Assembly (NCBI GenBank): GCA_027357125.1
Contig: DAHVVW010000034.1
Location: 1-10,623, forward strand
DNA: 10,623 nt
Origin: Clostridiales bacterium
GTDB lineage: Bacteria; Bacillota; Desulfitobacteriia; Desulfitobacteriales; Desulfitobacteriaceae
Direction: 5' to 3'
The notes under the pieces were generated by a model. It saw only the letters and a program-made list of their open reading frames with translations, was not told where the DNA came from and searched no databases. Positions 1 to 5,967 of this stretch are shown here, piece after piece (position 1 is the stretch's first letter; each line of letters begins with the position of its first letter). Made by a program: the position numbers and the translations under genes.

Positions 1-716
1 ATGAATTTTTGTTTAACTTTGAACAACAATGCCGGAAAGCTGGCATCCGGGATAAAGTAGATATTACCTGGATTACTCCTGAGCCCTTTCTCGGACACTT
101 TGGTATCGGCGGTATAGCAGGGGGAGAATCCATGCTTAAAGCTTTTATGAAGATGTTTAAAATCAACTATATTACAGAAGCAGAGATCGATAAAATTACT
201 TCTGATAAAATATTTTTAAAAGATGGCCGTAGTCTGCCGTATAAATTCGCAATGATTATGCCTGCTTTTTACGGAGCTGATGTTGTTCGAAACTCTCCTG
301 GTTTGGGTAATGAGAAAGGCTATATTCCGGTAAACGATACTTACCAACATAAAAACTATGCGAATATATTCGGAGTTGGAATTGCTGCTGATTATCCGAT
401 TCCTTTTAAAACCCGGGTTCCCATGGGGATGCCGAAGACGGGTTATCCCGCCGATGAGTCGGCAAAAACGGCTGCCGAAAACATTGTACGCTTAATCAAG
501 GGTGAACAAAATTTGCTGGAGAAACCGCTGGGGAAAATCCCTGGCCTATGCATTATGGATGCCGGTAAAAAAGAAGTAATCATTCTTTCTGATAGTTTAC
601 TCAAACCGCGAAAATTTGCAATTATGATACCCAACCCAATTTATGATATCAGTAAACGCTTATTTGAAAAGTATTTTCTTTGGAAAGTCCGTAACGGCTA
701 TAGTTGGTTACCTTGA
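1..716 (+). CDS. Sulfide:quinone oxidoreductase-like FAD-dependent protein, C-terminal part (5' end outside window)
   Basis: The reading frame is open to the left edge, so the N-terminal FAD-binding part lies outside the window. About 237 residues are visible. The stretch ITWITPEPFLGHFGIGG and the later NIFGVGIAADYPIPFKTRVPMGMPKTGY resemble the membrane-associated sulfide:quinone reductase / type II NADH dehydrogenase-like flavoproteins, which oxidise sulfide (or a related donor) and pass electrons to the quinone pool on the cytoplasmic face. The tail FEKYFLWKVRNG followed by a short end is typical of this subgroup. Only one cysteine (in GLCIMDAG) follows the early QQCRKAG cysteine, so I cannot confirm a full catalytic cysteine set. 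The TGA stop is part of a mobile-element end (see 713-947), so the last residue or two may not be native. The family is fairly sure; sulfide as the actual substrate is inference. Confidence 0.8.
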   Translation, partial: EFLFNFEQQCRKAGIRDKVDITWITPEPFLGHFGIGGIAGGESMLKAFMKMFKINYITEAEIDKITSDKIFLKDGRSLPYKFAMIMPAFYGADVVRNSPGLGNEKGYIPVNDTYQHKNYANIFGVGIAADYPIPFKTRVPMGMPKTGYPADESAKTAAENIVRLIKGEQNLLEKPLGKIPGLCIMDAGKKEVIILSDSLLKPRKFAIMIPNPIYDISKRLFEKYFLWKVRNGYSWLP

Positions 717-722
717 CTTCCT

Positions 723-742
723 CCCCGCGTTAAAACGCGAGG
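723..742 (-). repeat. Terminal hairpin of the IS605-type right end
   Basis: The arms are CCCCGCGT and ACGCGAGG on the plus strand, with loop TAAA. On the minus strand all eight positions pair, one of them as G-U. Subterminal imperfect palindromes of this kind are the recognition structure for the Y1 transposase in IS200/IS605 elements and also form the 3' part of omega-RNA in TnpB-carrying members. Confidence 0.65.
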
Positions 743-868
743 ATTCCCAAGTCTCCCGAAAGATCTTGGCAGGTCGTACAAGTGACCTCTAGGCAGTCGC
801 AGTTAAGCCGCTGCCTTACTTTTAAGAGTACAAAAAATGTGGCGGCTTTCTGTTTTACGAAGTATCTT

Positions 869-888
869 AGCACGGCTAAGGCCATGCT
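869..888 (-). repeat. Hairpin AGCATGGC-CTTA-GCCGTGCT inside the IS605-type remnant
   Basis: On the minus strand the 8-bp stem closes completely with one G-U pair and a four-base loop. On the plus strand the same position is an A-C mismatch, which points to a structured RNA transcribed from the minus strand. It may be a scaffold hairpin of the omega-RNA-like transcript; that role is inferred from position. Confidence 0.5.
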
Positions 889-947
889 GGACACTGGCAG
901 ACAGGACAGAAAAACGACCAAGACCATTGAGGCGCTGGAGCCCCCTC

Positions 948-1262
948 TTATTTCTTACGCCTAAAGACTTCTATTAACTCAACAATTCCCCAGGCAATCA
1001 CCGCGTAAACCACCATCCCCACAATCAACGCTGGCTCTAAAATGCCCTTTATGCTATCCATTCTGACTGTCGCGGTTCTGAATATACCCAAGAAAGGATC
1101 TAAAAAGGCATTAGTGACAGCATATATCAGCGATACAAATCCGTTCTGCGGATTCGCAGCCAAGAGCTTAAACATGAATCTAAACGCCAGTAAGACTTCT
1201 AAAACACCAAGAATGTAATAAACAGCGCTTTTTACCTGAAGAAAGCCCTTATCATGTGACAT
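948..1262 (-). CDS. YggT-family small integral membrane protein
   Basis: The product is 104 residues, starting at ATG (1262-1260 on the minus strand) and ending in a basic tail (RRKK). Two hydrophobic segments are visible, about residues 13-34 and 76-97. Between them lies LAANPQNGFVSLIYAVTNAFLDPFLGIF, which fits the YggT pattern of an ANP motif followed by a T/N-x-F-L-x-P-F stretch. YggT proteins are small inner-membrane proteins; in Gram-positives a relative is often found near division genes, and their biochemical role is unclear. Here the gene stands alone, divergent from argH and immediately upstream of the IS605-type remnant, with no division genes in view. The ribosome binding site (GAAGAAACGGA region, minus strand) is weak. 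I am confident of the family and assign no specific function. Confidence 0.8.
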   Translation of the reverse strand: MSHDKGFLQVKSAVYYILGVLEVLLAFRFMFKLLAANPQNGFVSLIYAVTNAFLDPFLGIFRTATVRMDSIKGILEPALIVGMVVYAVIAWGIVELIEVFRRKK

Positions 1263-1351
1263 GAATTCACATCCGTTTCTTCAAAATGATATGGTAACTT
1301 TTCCTTATATTTCCCATAGATTATTTAAATCATACCTCTTTTTGTTGTGGG

Positions 1352-1379
1352 CAATTCGCTTAAGTTTTCTGGCGAATTG
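1352..1379. promoter_or_regulatory. Inverted repeat CAATTCGC-N12-GCGAATTG, candidate operator over the argH promoter
   Basis: The two 8-base arms are perfect complements separated by 12 bases. Their centres are 20 bp apart, about two helical turns, so a dimeric regulator could bind one DNA face. The repeat lies directly upstream of the probable -10 and covers the -35 region, as expected of a repressor site. It does not match the ArgR/AhrC ARG-box consensus (TGAAT/ATTCA halves) well, so the cognate regulator is unknown. Confidence 0.5.
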
Positions 1380-1388
1380 GTGTACAAT
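1360..1388 (+). promoter_or_regulatory. Probable argH promoter (-10 TACAAT at 1383-1388)
   Basis: TACAAT at 1383-1388 matches five of six bases of the sigma-A -10 consensus. The hexamer 17 bp upstream, TTAAGT at 1360-1365, is a poor -35, which would suit a promoter assisted or repressed at the overlapping inverted repeat. Transcription would begin near 1395, leaving a leader of about 25 bases before argH. Confidence 0.45.
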
Positions 1389-1420
1389 AACTCTTAACAA
1401 TAGATGAAAGGAAGAAATGC

Positions 1421-2803
1421 ATGAAACTTTGGGGAGGACGTTTCGAAAAGACGACCGATGCGCTGGTAGAGGATTTTCACTCCTCGATCTCTTTTGACCG
1501 GCGTCTCTATAAGCAGGATATTCAGGGAAGTATCGCACATGCGCGCATGTTAGGCAAGATCGGGGTCTTAGAATCAGAAGAAGCAGAGATAATTATTAAA
1601 GCACTCGGGGAGATTCTGGACGATATTCGGGCGGGCAGGATCGAATTCGAGATTGGCGCAGAAGATATACATATGAATGTCGAAAAGATCTTGACTGAGC
1701 GAATCGGCGTGGTGGGCAAGAAGCTTCATACCGCCCGCAGCCGCAATGACCAGGTCGCTTTAGACCTGCGTCTTTTTCTGAGGGAGGAAATAGATCAAAG
1801 CCAGGATTTGCTGGCAGCCTTAATCCGGACACTCCTTAAAGTGGCAGAGGAACACCTGGAGACGTGGATGCCGGGATATACACATTTGCAAAAAGCCCAG
1901 CCCCTAACTTTGTCTCATTACCTCCTGGCCTATGTCCAGATGTTTATACGGGATTTGGGGCGTCTGAAAGACACGCGTAAGCGCCTGAACTTGTCTCCCC
2001 TCGGCTCCGGAGCCCTGGCCGGGACGACCTTTCCCTTGGACAGGGAGATGGTGGCTGAGGAACTGGGGTTTGACGGAATCACCCTTAACAGTCTTGACGG
2101 AGTCAGCGACCGGGATTTTGCGCTTGAGTTTTTGGGGGCGGCAGCGATAGCTATGATGCATTTAAGCCGCCTGTGCGAGGAATTGGTCCTGTGGTCGAGT
2201 GGAGAATTTCAGTTTGTAATCATGGATGACGGCTACTCTACCGGCTCAAGCATTATGCCGCAGAAGAAGAACCCGGATGTGGCGGAATTAGTAAGAGGGA
2301 AGACAGGCAGGGTGTACGGGGATCTAATGGCTCTTCTCACCGTGATGAAAGGTTTGCCTCTCGCTTATAACAAAGACATGCAGGAGGACAAAGAGCGGGT
2401 ATTTGACGCGGTGGATACGTTGCAGAAGTCCCTGCTGGTCGGGGAAGGCATGCTCAGAACGATGCAGGTCAGGAAGGACATCATGGCCCAAGGAGCCAAA
2501 GGCGGCTTTACCAATGCGACTGATTTGGCGGATTATCTGGCGAAAAAAGGAGTCCCGTTTAGAGAAGCCCACGAAATAATCGGGCGGATCGTCTTACACT
2601 GCACGAAGCATGGGCTTGGGCTCGAAGATTTAACCTTGGCTGAGTATCGTGACTTTTCTTCCGCGTTCGCAGAAGATTTGTTTGCGGAGATTAAGCTTGA
2701 GCAGTGTGTGCGTGCCCGTAAGGTTCCGGGAGGTCCTGCACCAGAGATGGTCGCGAAGGCTATTACGCAGAGCAAGGTGGAGCTTGAAAAACTTTTGGGA
2801 TGA
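1421..2803 (+). CDS. argH: Argininosuccinate lyase
   Basis: This 460-residue protein cleaves argininosuccinate to arginine and fumarate, the last step of arginine biosynthesis, as a cytoplasmic homotetramer. The length is normal for the family. Visible hallmarks are MKLWGGRF at the N-terminus, LHTARSRNDQVALDLRLF (around residues 100-118), the histidine-bearing MPGYTHLQKAQPLTLSH, and the fumarase/aspartase superfamily signature GSSIMPQKKNPD at about residues 275-286, whose serine pair contains the catalytic residue on a mobile loop. The ATG start follows AGGAAG at a normal distance. argG, its usual partner, is not adjacent: the upstream gene is divergent and the downstream region has no gene of the pathway, so argH appears to be its own transcription unit, driven from the promoter at 1360-1388. 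Confidence 0.97.
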   Translation: MKLWGGRFEKTTDALVEDFHSSISFDRRLYKQDIQGSIAHARMLGKIGVLESEEAEIIIKALGEILDDIRAGRIEFEIGAEDIHMNVEKILTERIGVVGKKLHTARSRNDQVALDLRLFLREEIDQSQDLLAALIRTLLKVAEEHLETWMPGYTHLQKAQPLTLSHYLLAYVQMFIRDLGRLKDTRKRLNLSPLGSGALAGTTFPLDREMVAEELGFDGITLNSLDGVSDRDFALEFLGAAAIAMMHLSRLCEELVLWSSGEFQFVIMDDGYSTGSSIMPQKKNPDVAELVRGKTGRVYGDLMALLTVMKGLPLAYNKDMQEDKERVFDAVDTLQKSLLVGEGMLRTMQVRKDIMAQGAKGGFTNATDLADYLAKKGVPFREAHEIIGRIVLHCTKHGLGLEDLTLAEYRDFSSAFAEDLFAEIKLEQCVRARKVPGGPAPEMVAKAITQSKVELEKLLG

Positions 2804-2834
2804 TAAGCAATTAAATGTCGATTTTTACGGGACT

Positions 2835-2912
2835 ATGGTAATTTTCTTAAACATTGTAACAGTTATGTTGATAAATACAGGTATGGGGTTTGCAGCAACA
2901 GTCAAACCCTGA
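2835..2912 (+). other. Possible 25-codon ORF resembling a bare signal peptide
   Basis: An ATG-initiated frame of 25 codons lies downstream of argH. It is hydrophobic (FLNIVTVMLINTGMGFAA) and ends in GFAATVKP, which looks like a signal peptidase I site followed by a stop. There is no lysine or arginine before the hydrophobic core and no good ribosome binding site (only ACGGGAC close to the ATG). It may be the stub of a lost secreted protein, a small membrane peptide, or chance. Confidence 0.2.
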
Positions 2913-2935
2913 TTATAAGCGGCTTGCAACGGCGT

Positions 2936-3033
2936 TTATCCACAGAAACACGCAAAAAGCTGTGAGTATTGTGGATAAATGTGTGGATTAAGCCGAAAAA
3001 ACTAAGGATAACCAGTGTATAACCTGGGGATAA
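2936..3033. promoter_or_regulatory. Cluster of DnaA-box-like 9-mers
   Basis: Two perfect TTATCCACA boxes are present: 2936-2944 on the plus strand and 2970-2978 on the minus strand. Minus-strand relatives follow at 2982-2990 and 3025-3033 (one mismatch each), and at 3003-3011 and 3014-3022 (two mismatches each). The last three start 11 bp apart and the first two minus boxes 12 bp apart, close to helical phasing. AT-rich DNA follows. Such clusters mark oriC or DnaA-titrating and DnaA-regulated sites. dnaA, dnaN and rpmH are not in the window, so this cannot be called the chromosomal origin. The boxes are directly seen; the role is inferred. Confidence 0.65.
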
Positions 3034-3079
3034 GTCGAAGGAGATTATTCTTTAAAAATAAAAATGCATATTTTCAGGC

Positions 3080-3116
3080 GCACACCGAACACTAAAGGTA
3101 TGTGCTTTTATTTTTT
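3080..3116 (+). terminator. Probable intrinsic terminator between argH and the regulator
   Basis: The stem GCACACC (3080-3086) pairs with GG and TGTGC (3097-3098 and 3101-3105), with a two-base bulge and a ten-base loop. It is followed at once by TTTTATTTTTT. The stem is short, but its position and the T-run make it a likely end of plus-strand transcription coming from argH and through the DnaA-box region. Confidence 0.5.
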
Positions 3117-3204
3117 ATAACGCGTTCATCAATCATAAAAAAATTTTCTGACTTAAGAAGGATTTTTGAGGGAATGGGCGAATAATTAAATAACAAATAC
3201 GGTC

Positions 3205-3210
3205 TATATA
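3205..3210 (+). promoter_or_regulatory. Possible -10 element (TATATA) for the regulator gene
   Basis: TATATA matches four of six consensus positions and would start transcription around 3217, exactly where the folded element begins. No convincing -35 lies 16-18 bp upstream (the region is ATAATT-like). An alternative -35, TTGAGG at 3166-3171, is too far away for this -10. Confidence 0.25.
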
Positions 3211-3214
3211 AGGA

Positions 3215-3277
3215 CGTGCACATAATTAGCAGGGTAAGGCAGTGCTGCCCTCACTGACTGAGTCTGCTAAGTGCATG
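3215..3277 (+). ncRNA. Structured leader or dyad element before the regulator gene
   Basis: The outer arms CGTGCAC (3215-3221) and GTGCATG (3271-3277) pair with one G-U. After a bulge of ATAA, TTAGCAG (3226-3232) pairs perfectly with CTGCTAA (3264-3270). Two short hairpins sit inside: GGCA/TGCC (3238-3249) and CTCA/TGAG (3250-3262), giving a three-way-junction shape. It ends about 15 bases before the ribosome binding site of the next gene. It could be an RNA control element or, as DNA, an operator with widely spaced halves. I recognise no known riboswitch family. Confidence 0.4.
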
Positions 3278-3291
3278 GAATAAGAAGGTGT

Positions 3292-3298
3292 GGGGAGG
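3292..3298 (+). promoter_or_regulatory. Ribosome binding site that fixes the regulator start at GTG 3308
   Basis: GGGGAGG lies nine bases before GTG 3308. The longer in-frame start, GTG 3290, would overlap this site and has AAGAAGG only one base upstream, so 3308 is preferred. Confidence 0.6.
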
Positions 3299-3307
3299 GA
3301 GAGCCCG

Positions 3308-4627
3308 GTGCTCAGCAAAGTGGCCATTGTAGGACCGCCAGACTTAGTAAATGAGATGATTTCTGTAGGCAAAGATTTTCCGGAGATAGAGTTGGTCGGA
3401 CTTGCTTATGAGAAGGAAACGGAGGCTCTTGATTTGGTGAAAGCTAATATGCAGCGCATAGATGTTGTTAGCTTCACCGGTCCGGTTCCCTACTTTCTCA
3501 CTAAAGGAAAGATCCCGGACTATATTCCGTTAGTTTATGTGAGATACAGTGGAGCTGCCCTTTACCGGACCCTTTTCCAGATCCTTGCTGAGCGTGGGGG
3601 CGATGTTCAGGCTCTAAGGCGATTAAGTATTGACACCTTGTCCTTGGAGGCTGTGCAGGAAAGCTATTTTGAGCTGGGCTTAGACAGTTCCGAGGTGCAT
3701 GTGCTGGGGAAGGAACTGTTCTTGGATTCGGAGGCCCAAATTAAGGAACATCTTTCATATTACCAATCTGGTCGCATCACAGCGGCCCTTAGCTGCTTGA
3801 CATCGAGTTACAGGGAGTTGCTTCGACAAGGAGTTCCAGCCTATCGTATTAGTCCCACACGTTTTGACATGAGGGAGACTCTGCGCCTGGCCAATATTGA
3901 GAGCCTGGCCCTATATCATCGGAAGGCCCAAGTCGCGGTCGCTATTCTGAAGGTGGAGCAGAGTGCTCAAAATTATGTTCTCAACTCGCAGCGCACTATT
4001 TTGGAATTGCACCAGCTTCTACTCGACTACGGGGAAAAAACCGGTGCCACGATTTCGTTTGTGGGTGGGGACGAGTTCATCATCTTTAGCACGCGCGGTG
4101 CGCTGCAGACGGCTACTGACAACTTCAGGGAGGCTCCTCTCTTGCGGGAGATACAACAAAAGGTAAGAATAGGCACCATTTTTGGCCTGGGGATAGGTCA
4201 TTCGGCAGCAGAAGCTGAAAGTAATGCTCGGACAGCCTTAAAGCAGAGCAGGGACGCTGGTTGGAACAACTGCTTTATTCTGCAAGAGGATGGAGTGATG
4301 ATCGGTCCTTTGAGCGCAGACATTGTCCAGAAGTATGAGATCCGCAGTGTTGATCCGGCATTAACTGCAAGGGCAGCCCAGTGTGGTCTAAGTGTTGCTA
4401 CGCTCAGCCGTTTGCTGAATCTAATGGAAAACTATGGGCGCAACACCCTTACTGCCAATGAAATATCTGCCGGACTCAACATCACGCTGCGCAGTGCCCG
4501 CCGGCTTCTTAATACGCTGAAAAAAGTCAAGTTGGCGACTGTAGCAGGGATGGAGCAGCCTGTGGGTAAAGGAAGACCCAGACAAATTTTTGCGCTCTGG
4601 ATTAAGACGGAAGGAGGAATTGGTTAA
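3308..4627 (+). CDS. Transcriptional regulator: N-terminal sensor-like domain, GGDEF-like palm domain, C-terminal winged helix
   Basis: The 439-residue protein appears to have three parts. Residues about 1-195 form an alpha/beta domain (KVAIVGPPDLV at the start; later SRI-type PAYRISPTRFDMRETLRLA), perhaps related to PrpR-type N-terminal sensors, which is a tentative reading. Residues about 205-320 resemble a nucleotidyl-cyclase/GGDEF-like palm: beta strand VAVAILKVEQ, intact GGDEF at 253-257, then GLGIGHSAAEAESNARTAL, a pattern also seen in GTP cyclohydrolase III. The metal-binding aspartate expected in the first strand is replaced (KVE), so cyclase activity is doubtful and a ligand-sensing role more likely. 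Residues about 375-430 form a winged helix (TANEISAGLNITLRSARRLLNTLKK, then GKGRPRQIF). It lies 70 bases upstream of the ABC transporter genes on the same strand and probably controls them in response to a substrate or nucleotide. Start choice is discussed at 3292-3298. Confidence 0.7.
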   Translation: MLSKVAIVGPPDLVNEMISVGKDFPEIELVGLAYEKETEALDLVKANMQRIDVVSFTGPVPYFLTKGKIPDYIPLVYVRYSGAALYRTLFQILAERGGDVQALRRLSIDTLSLEAVQESYFELGLDSSEVHVLGKELFLDSEAQIKEHLSYYQSGRITAALSCLTSSYRELLRQGVPAYRISPTRFDMRETLRLANIESLALYHRKAQVAVAILKVEQSAQNYVLNSQRTILELHQLLLDYGEKTGATISFVGGDEFIIFSTRGALQTATDNFREAPLLREIQQKVRIGTIFGLGIGHSAAEAESNARTALKQSRDAGWNNCFILQEDGVMIGPLSADIVQKYEIRSVDPALTARAAQCGLSVATLSRLLNLMENYGRNTLTANEISAGLNITLRSARRLLNTLKKVKLATVAGMEQPVGKGRPRQIFALWIKTEGGIG

Positions 4628-4683
4628 GCTGGATTAGGATTCTGTAAATGGCTAAACAAATAGTTATGGCGTATTAATTTTGA

Positions 4684-4690
4684 GGGAGGA
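4684..4690 (+). promoter_or_regulatory. Ribosome binding site that fixes the binding-protein start at ATG 4698
   Basis: GGGAGGA sits seven bases before ATG 4698. An upstream in-frame TTG at 4680 would overlap this site and would put MREEKI ahead of a normal lipoprotein signal peptide, so it is rejected. Confidence 0.75.
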
Positions 4691-4697
4691 AAAAATA

Positions 4698-5888
4698 ATG
4701 AAGCGGAAAAGACTGATTTTTGTTACGCTCATGTTGCTGGTATCAATGTTATTTCTCACTGCCTGTGGGCAGACTGCCGGTCAAGGCCAAGGAGGGGCCA
4801 AAAGTATCACAATCGGGGAATTGGCAGATTTGACCGGTCCAACAGCGGTCTGGGGCCAGGCCCAGGACAATGAGCTCAAGATTTTGGTTGACAAGTGGAA
4901 TGCTGAAAACCAAGTTAAGCTTAACCATAAGGTCTATGATTATAAGGCTAACACTCAGGAAGCGGTAAGCTCTTTTAATAAGCTGGCTGACCAGGAGAAA
5001 GTCGCAGTGGTCTTCGGGACCAACAATTCCAATGCCAATCTGGCATTTGGTCCTCTGGCCGAAGCCAAGAAAGTGCCGGTTCTTTCGCACGCTATTGATC
5101 CACACTCGACAACCCCGGCGGCTGACAAGCTGAACCAATACTCTTTCCTGACGGTTGCTTCGAACATCATCCAGGGAAAAACTATGGCGGCCTATACCTT
5201 GGATAAGTTGAACCTTAAAAAGGTCGGCGTCCTTTATGACCAGGGCAACTCTTTTGCGACAACAATGGAACAGCCATTCGAGGAATACTTTACTGGGCAT
5301 GGCGGTACCATAACCGCTAAAGAAGTTTTTACTTCCAACGATGTTGACTATAGCTCCCAGTTGACCAAGATTATTAGCACCAACCCTGATGCCATACTTT
5401 TGCCGAACTACTACAAGCAAATTGCCCTTGCGGCCCAGCAGGCCCGTAAACTAGGTTTTAAGGGTGTTTTCCTGGGGCACACCGGTTGGCCGTCCCAAGC
5501 CCTGCTTGAGATGGCGGGTAAAGATGTGGAGGGTTCGTATTTTGTAAACTACGGCAGTTTTGAAGACCCTCAACTTCAAAATTTGCAAAAGGAATACACT
5601 GATAAATATAAAAAAGCGCCTGAAATCAATGCAGCTATGATTGGGGAGAGCTTCGCAGTCTTTACAGATGCTGTTAAGAAGATCGGCGCAGATAAACTGG
5701 CTGCTATGTCCTTGGAGCAGCAAAGACAGGCGTTGCGGGATGCGTTTGAGAAAACCCGGAATGTTCAGGGTGTCATGAACAATATCACGATCGATCCTAA
5801 AACTCACCGTCCAGAAACCGCTAAAATGGCAATTATCACGATTAAGGATGCTAAATTCAAGTTTGTCGAAACTTATCAGGTTAAGTAA
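4698..5888 (+). CDS. LIV-type ABC transporter substrate-binding lipoprotein
   Basis: This 396-residue protein is a type I periplasmic-binding fold (Peripla_BP_6 / LivJ-like). It captures the substrate outside the membrane and delivers it to the LivHM-type permease encoded just downstream. The signal peptide MKRKRLIFVTLMLLVSM ends in the lipobox LTAC, so Cys23 should be lipidated and anchor the mature protein to the outer face of the membrane. A Q/G-rich linker follows. The core begins ITIGELADLTGPTAVWGQ, the usual first strand of this family, and continues with VAVVFGTNNSNANLAFGPLAE and KKVGVLYDQGNSFA, the two-lobe pattern. Family members bind branched-chain or other amino acids, amides, urea or aromatic acids, and the ligand here cannot be read from sequence. 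A strong stem-loop after the gene (5902-5955) suggests it is made in excess over the permeases. Confidence 0.92.
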   Translation: MKRKRLIFVTLMLLVSMLFLTACGQTAGQGQGGAKSITIGELADLTGPTAVWGQAQDNELKILVDKWNAENQVKLNHKVYDYKANTQEAVSSFNKLADQEKVAVVFGTNNSNANLAFGPLAEAKKVPVLSHAIDPHSTTPAADKLNQYSFLTVASNIIQGKTMAAYTLDKLNLKKVGVLYDQGNSFATTMEQPFEEYFTGHGGTITAKEVFTSNDVDYSSQLTKIISTNPDAILLPNYYKQIALAAQQARKLGFKGVFLGHTGWPSQALLEMAGKDVEGSYFVNYGSFEDPQLQNLQKEYTDKYKKAPEINAAMIGESFAVFTDAVKKIGADKLAAMSLEQQRQALRDAFEKTRNVQGVMNNITIDPKTHRPETAKMAIITIKDAKFKFVETYQVK

Positions 5889-5901
5889 TAGACCATTTAA
5901 G

Positions 5902-5955
5902 GGAGAAATGATCCGCTGGATCCTATGACCTACCGGATCATTTCTCCAAGTTTTT
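5902..5955 (+). terminator. 14-bp perfect stem-loop with T-run between binding-protein and permease genes
   Basis: GGAGAAATGATCCG (5902-5915) and CGGATCATTTCTCC (5934-5947) are exact complements, with an 18-base loop. AAG and then TTTTT (5951-5955) follow. This should act as a partial terminator or as a 3' mRNA-stabilising structure, so that the lipoprotein is expressed above the membrane genes, as in many ABC operons. The three bases between stem and T-run favour partial termination or stabilisation over full termination. Confidence 0.7.
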
Positions 5956-5967
5956 CGCTTGGTTCAG

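Larger units (their letters stand above)
713..947 (-). mobile_element. Orphan IS200/IS605-type right end with omega-RNA-like hairpins, no transposase or TnpB
   Basis: Read on the minus strand, this stretch ends in a hairpin (CCTCGCGT, loop TTTA, ACGCGGGG; plus-strand 723-742), then GGAGGAAGTCAA. This arrangement is characteristic of right ends of IS200/IS605-family elements, which finish with TCAA at the cleavage site in IS608. Two further stems lie upstream on the same strand: 7 bp (arms 842-848 and 805-811) and 8 bp with a 4-base loop (869-888). Two of the hairpins contain a G-U pair only if the RNA is read from the minus strand; on the plus strand the same positions would be A-C mismatches. 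No coding frame with a TnpA tyrosine/HUH motif or a TnpB zinc ribbon is present. The outer (left-end) boundary could not be found, so the upper coordinate is set by the neighbouring yggT-like stop codon and is approximate. Confidence 0.6.

Noticed and set aside
730..964. Overlapping small ORFs on both strands inside the IS605-type remnant
   Set aside because: They show no TnpA or TnpB motifs, overlap the hairpins, and are best explained as chance frames in a non-coding right end.
2886..2909. GGGTTTG/CAAACCC stem-loop as argH terminator
   Set aside because: The 7-bp stem has a 10-base loop and no T-run after it. The hairpin at 3080-3116 is a better terminator.
2936..3200. Calling the DnaA-box region the chromosomal oriC
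   Set aside because: No dnaA, dnaN, rpmH or gyr gene is in view, and no clear DnaA-trio or unwinding-element pattern could be identified. Only the box cluster is supported.
4064..4078. Diguanylate cyclase or CRISPR Cas10 palm from the GGDEF motif
   Set aside because: The first-strand metal aspartate is absent, the protein ends in a winged helix, and there are no repeats or cas genes in the window.
4628..4697. A separate promoter for the transporter operon
   Set aside because: No -35/-10 pair with acceptable spacing could be found in the 70-base gap, so co-transcription with the regulator or a non-standard promoter remains possible.
4749..5420. 223-codon antisense ORF across the binding-protein gene
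   Set aside because: It lies wholly opposite a clear LIV-type binding protein, has no recognisable domain and is a frame shadow.
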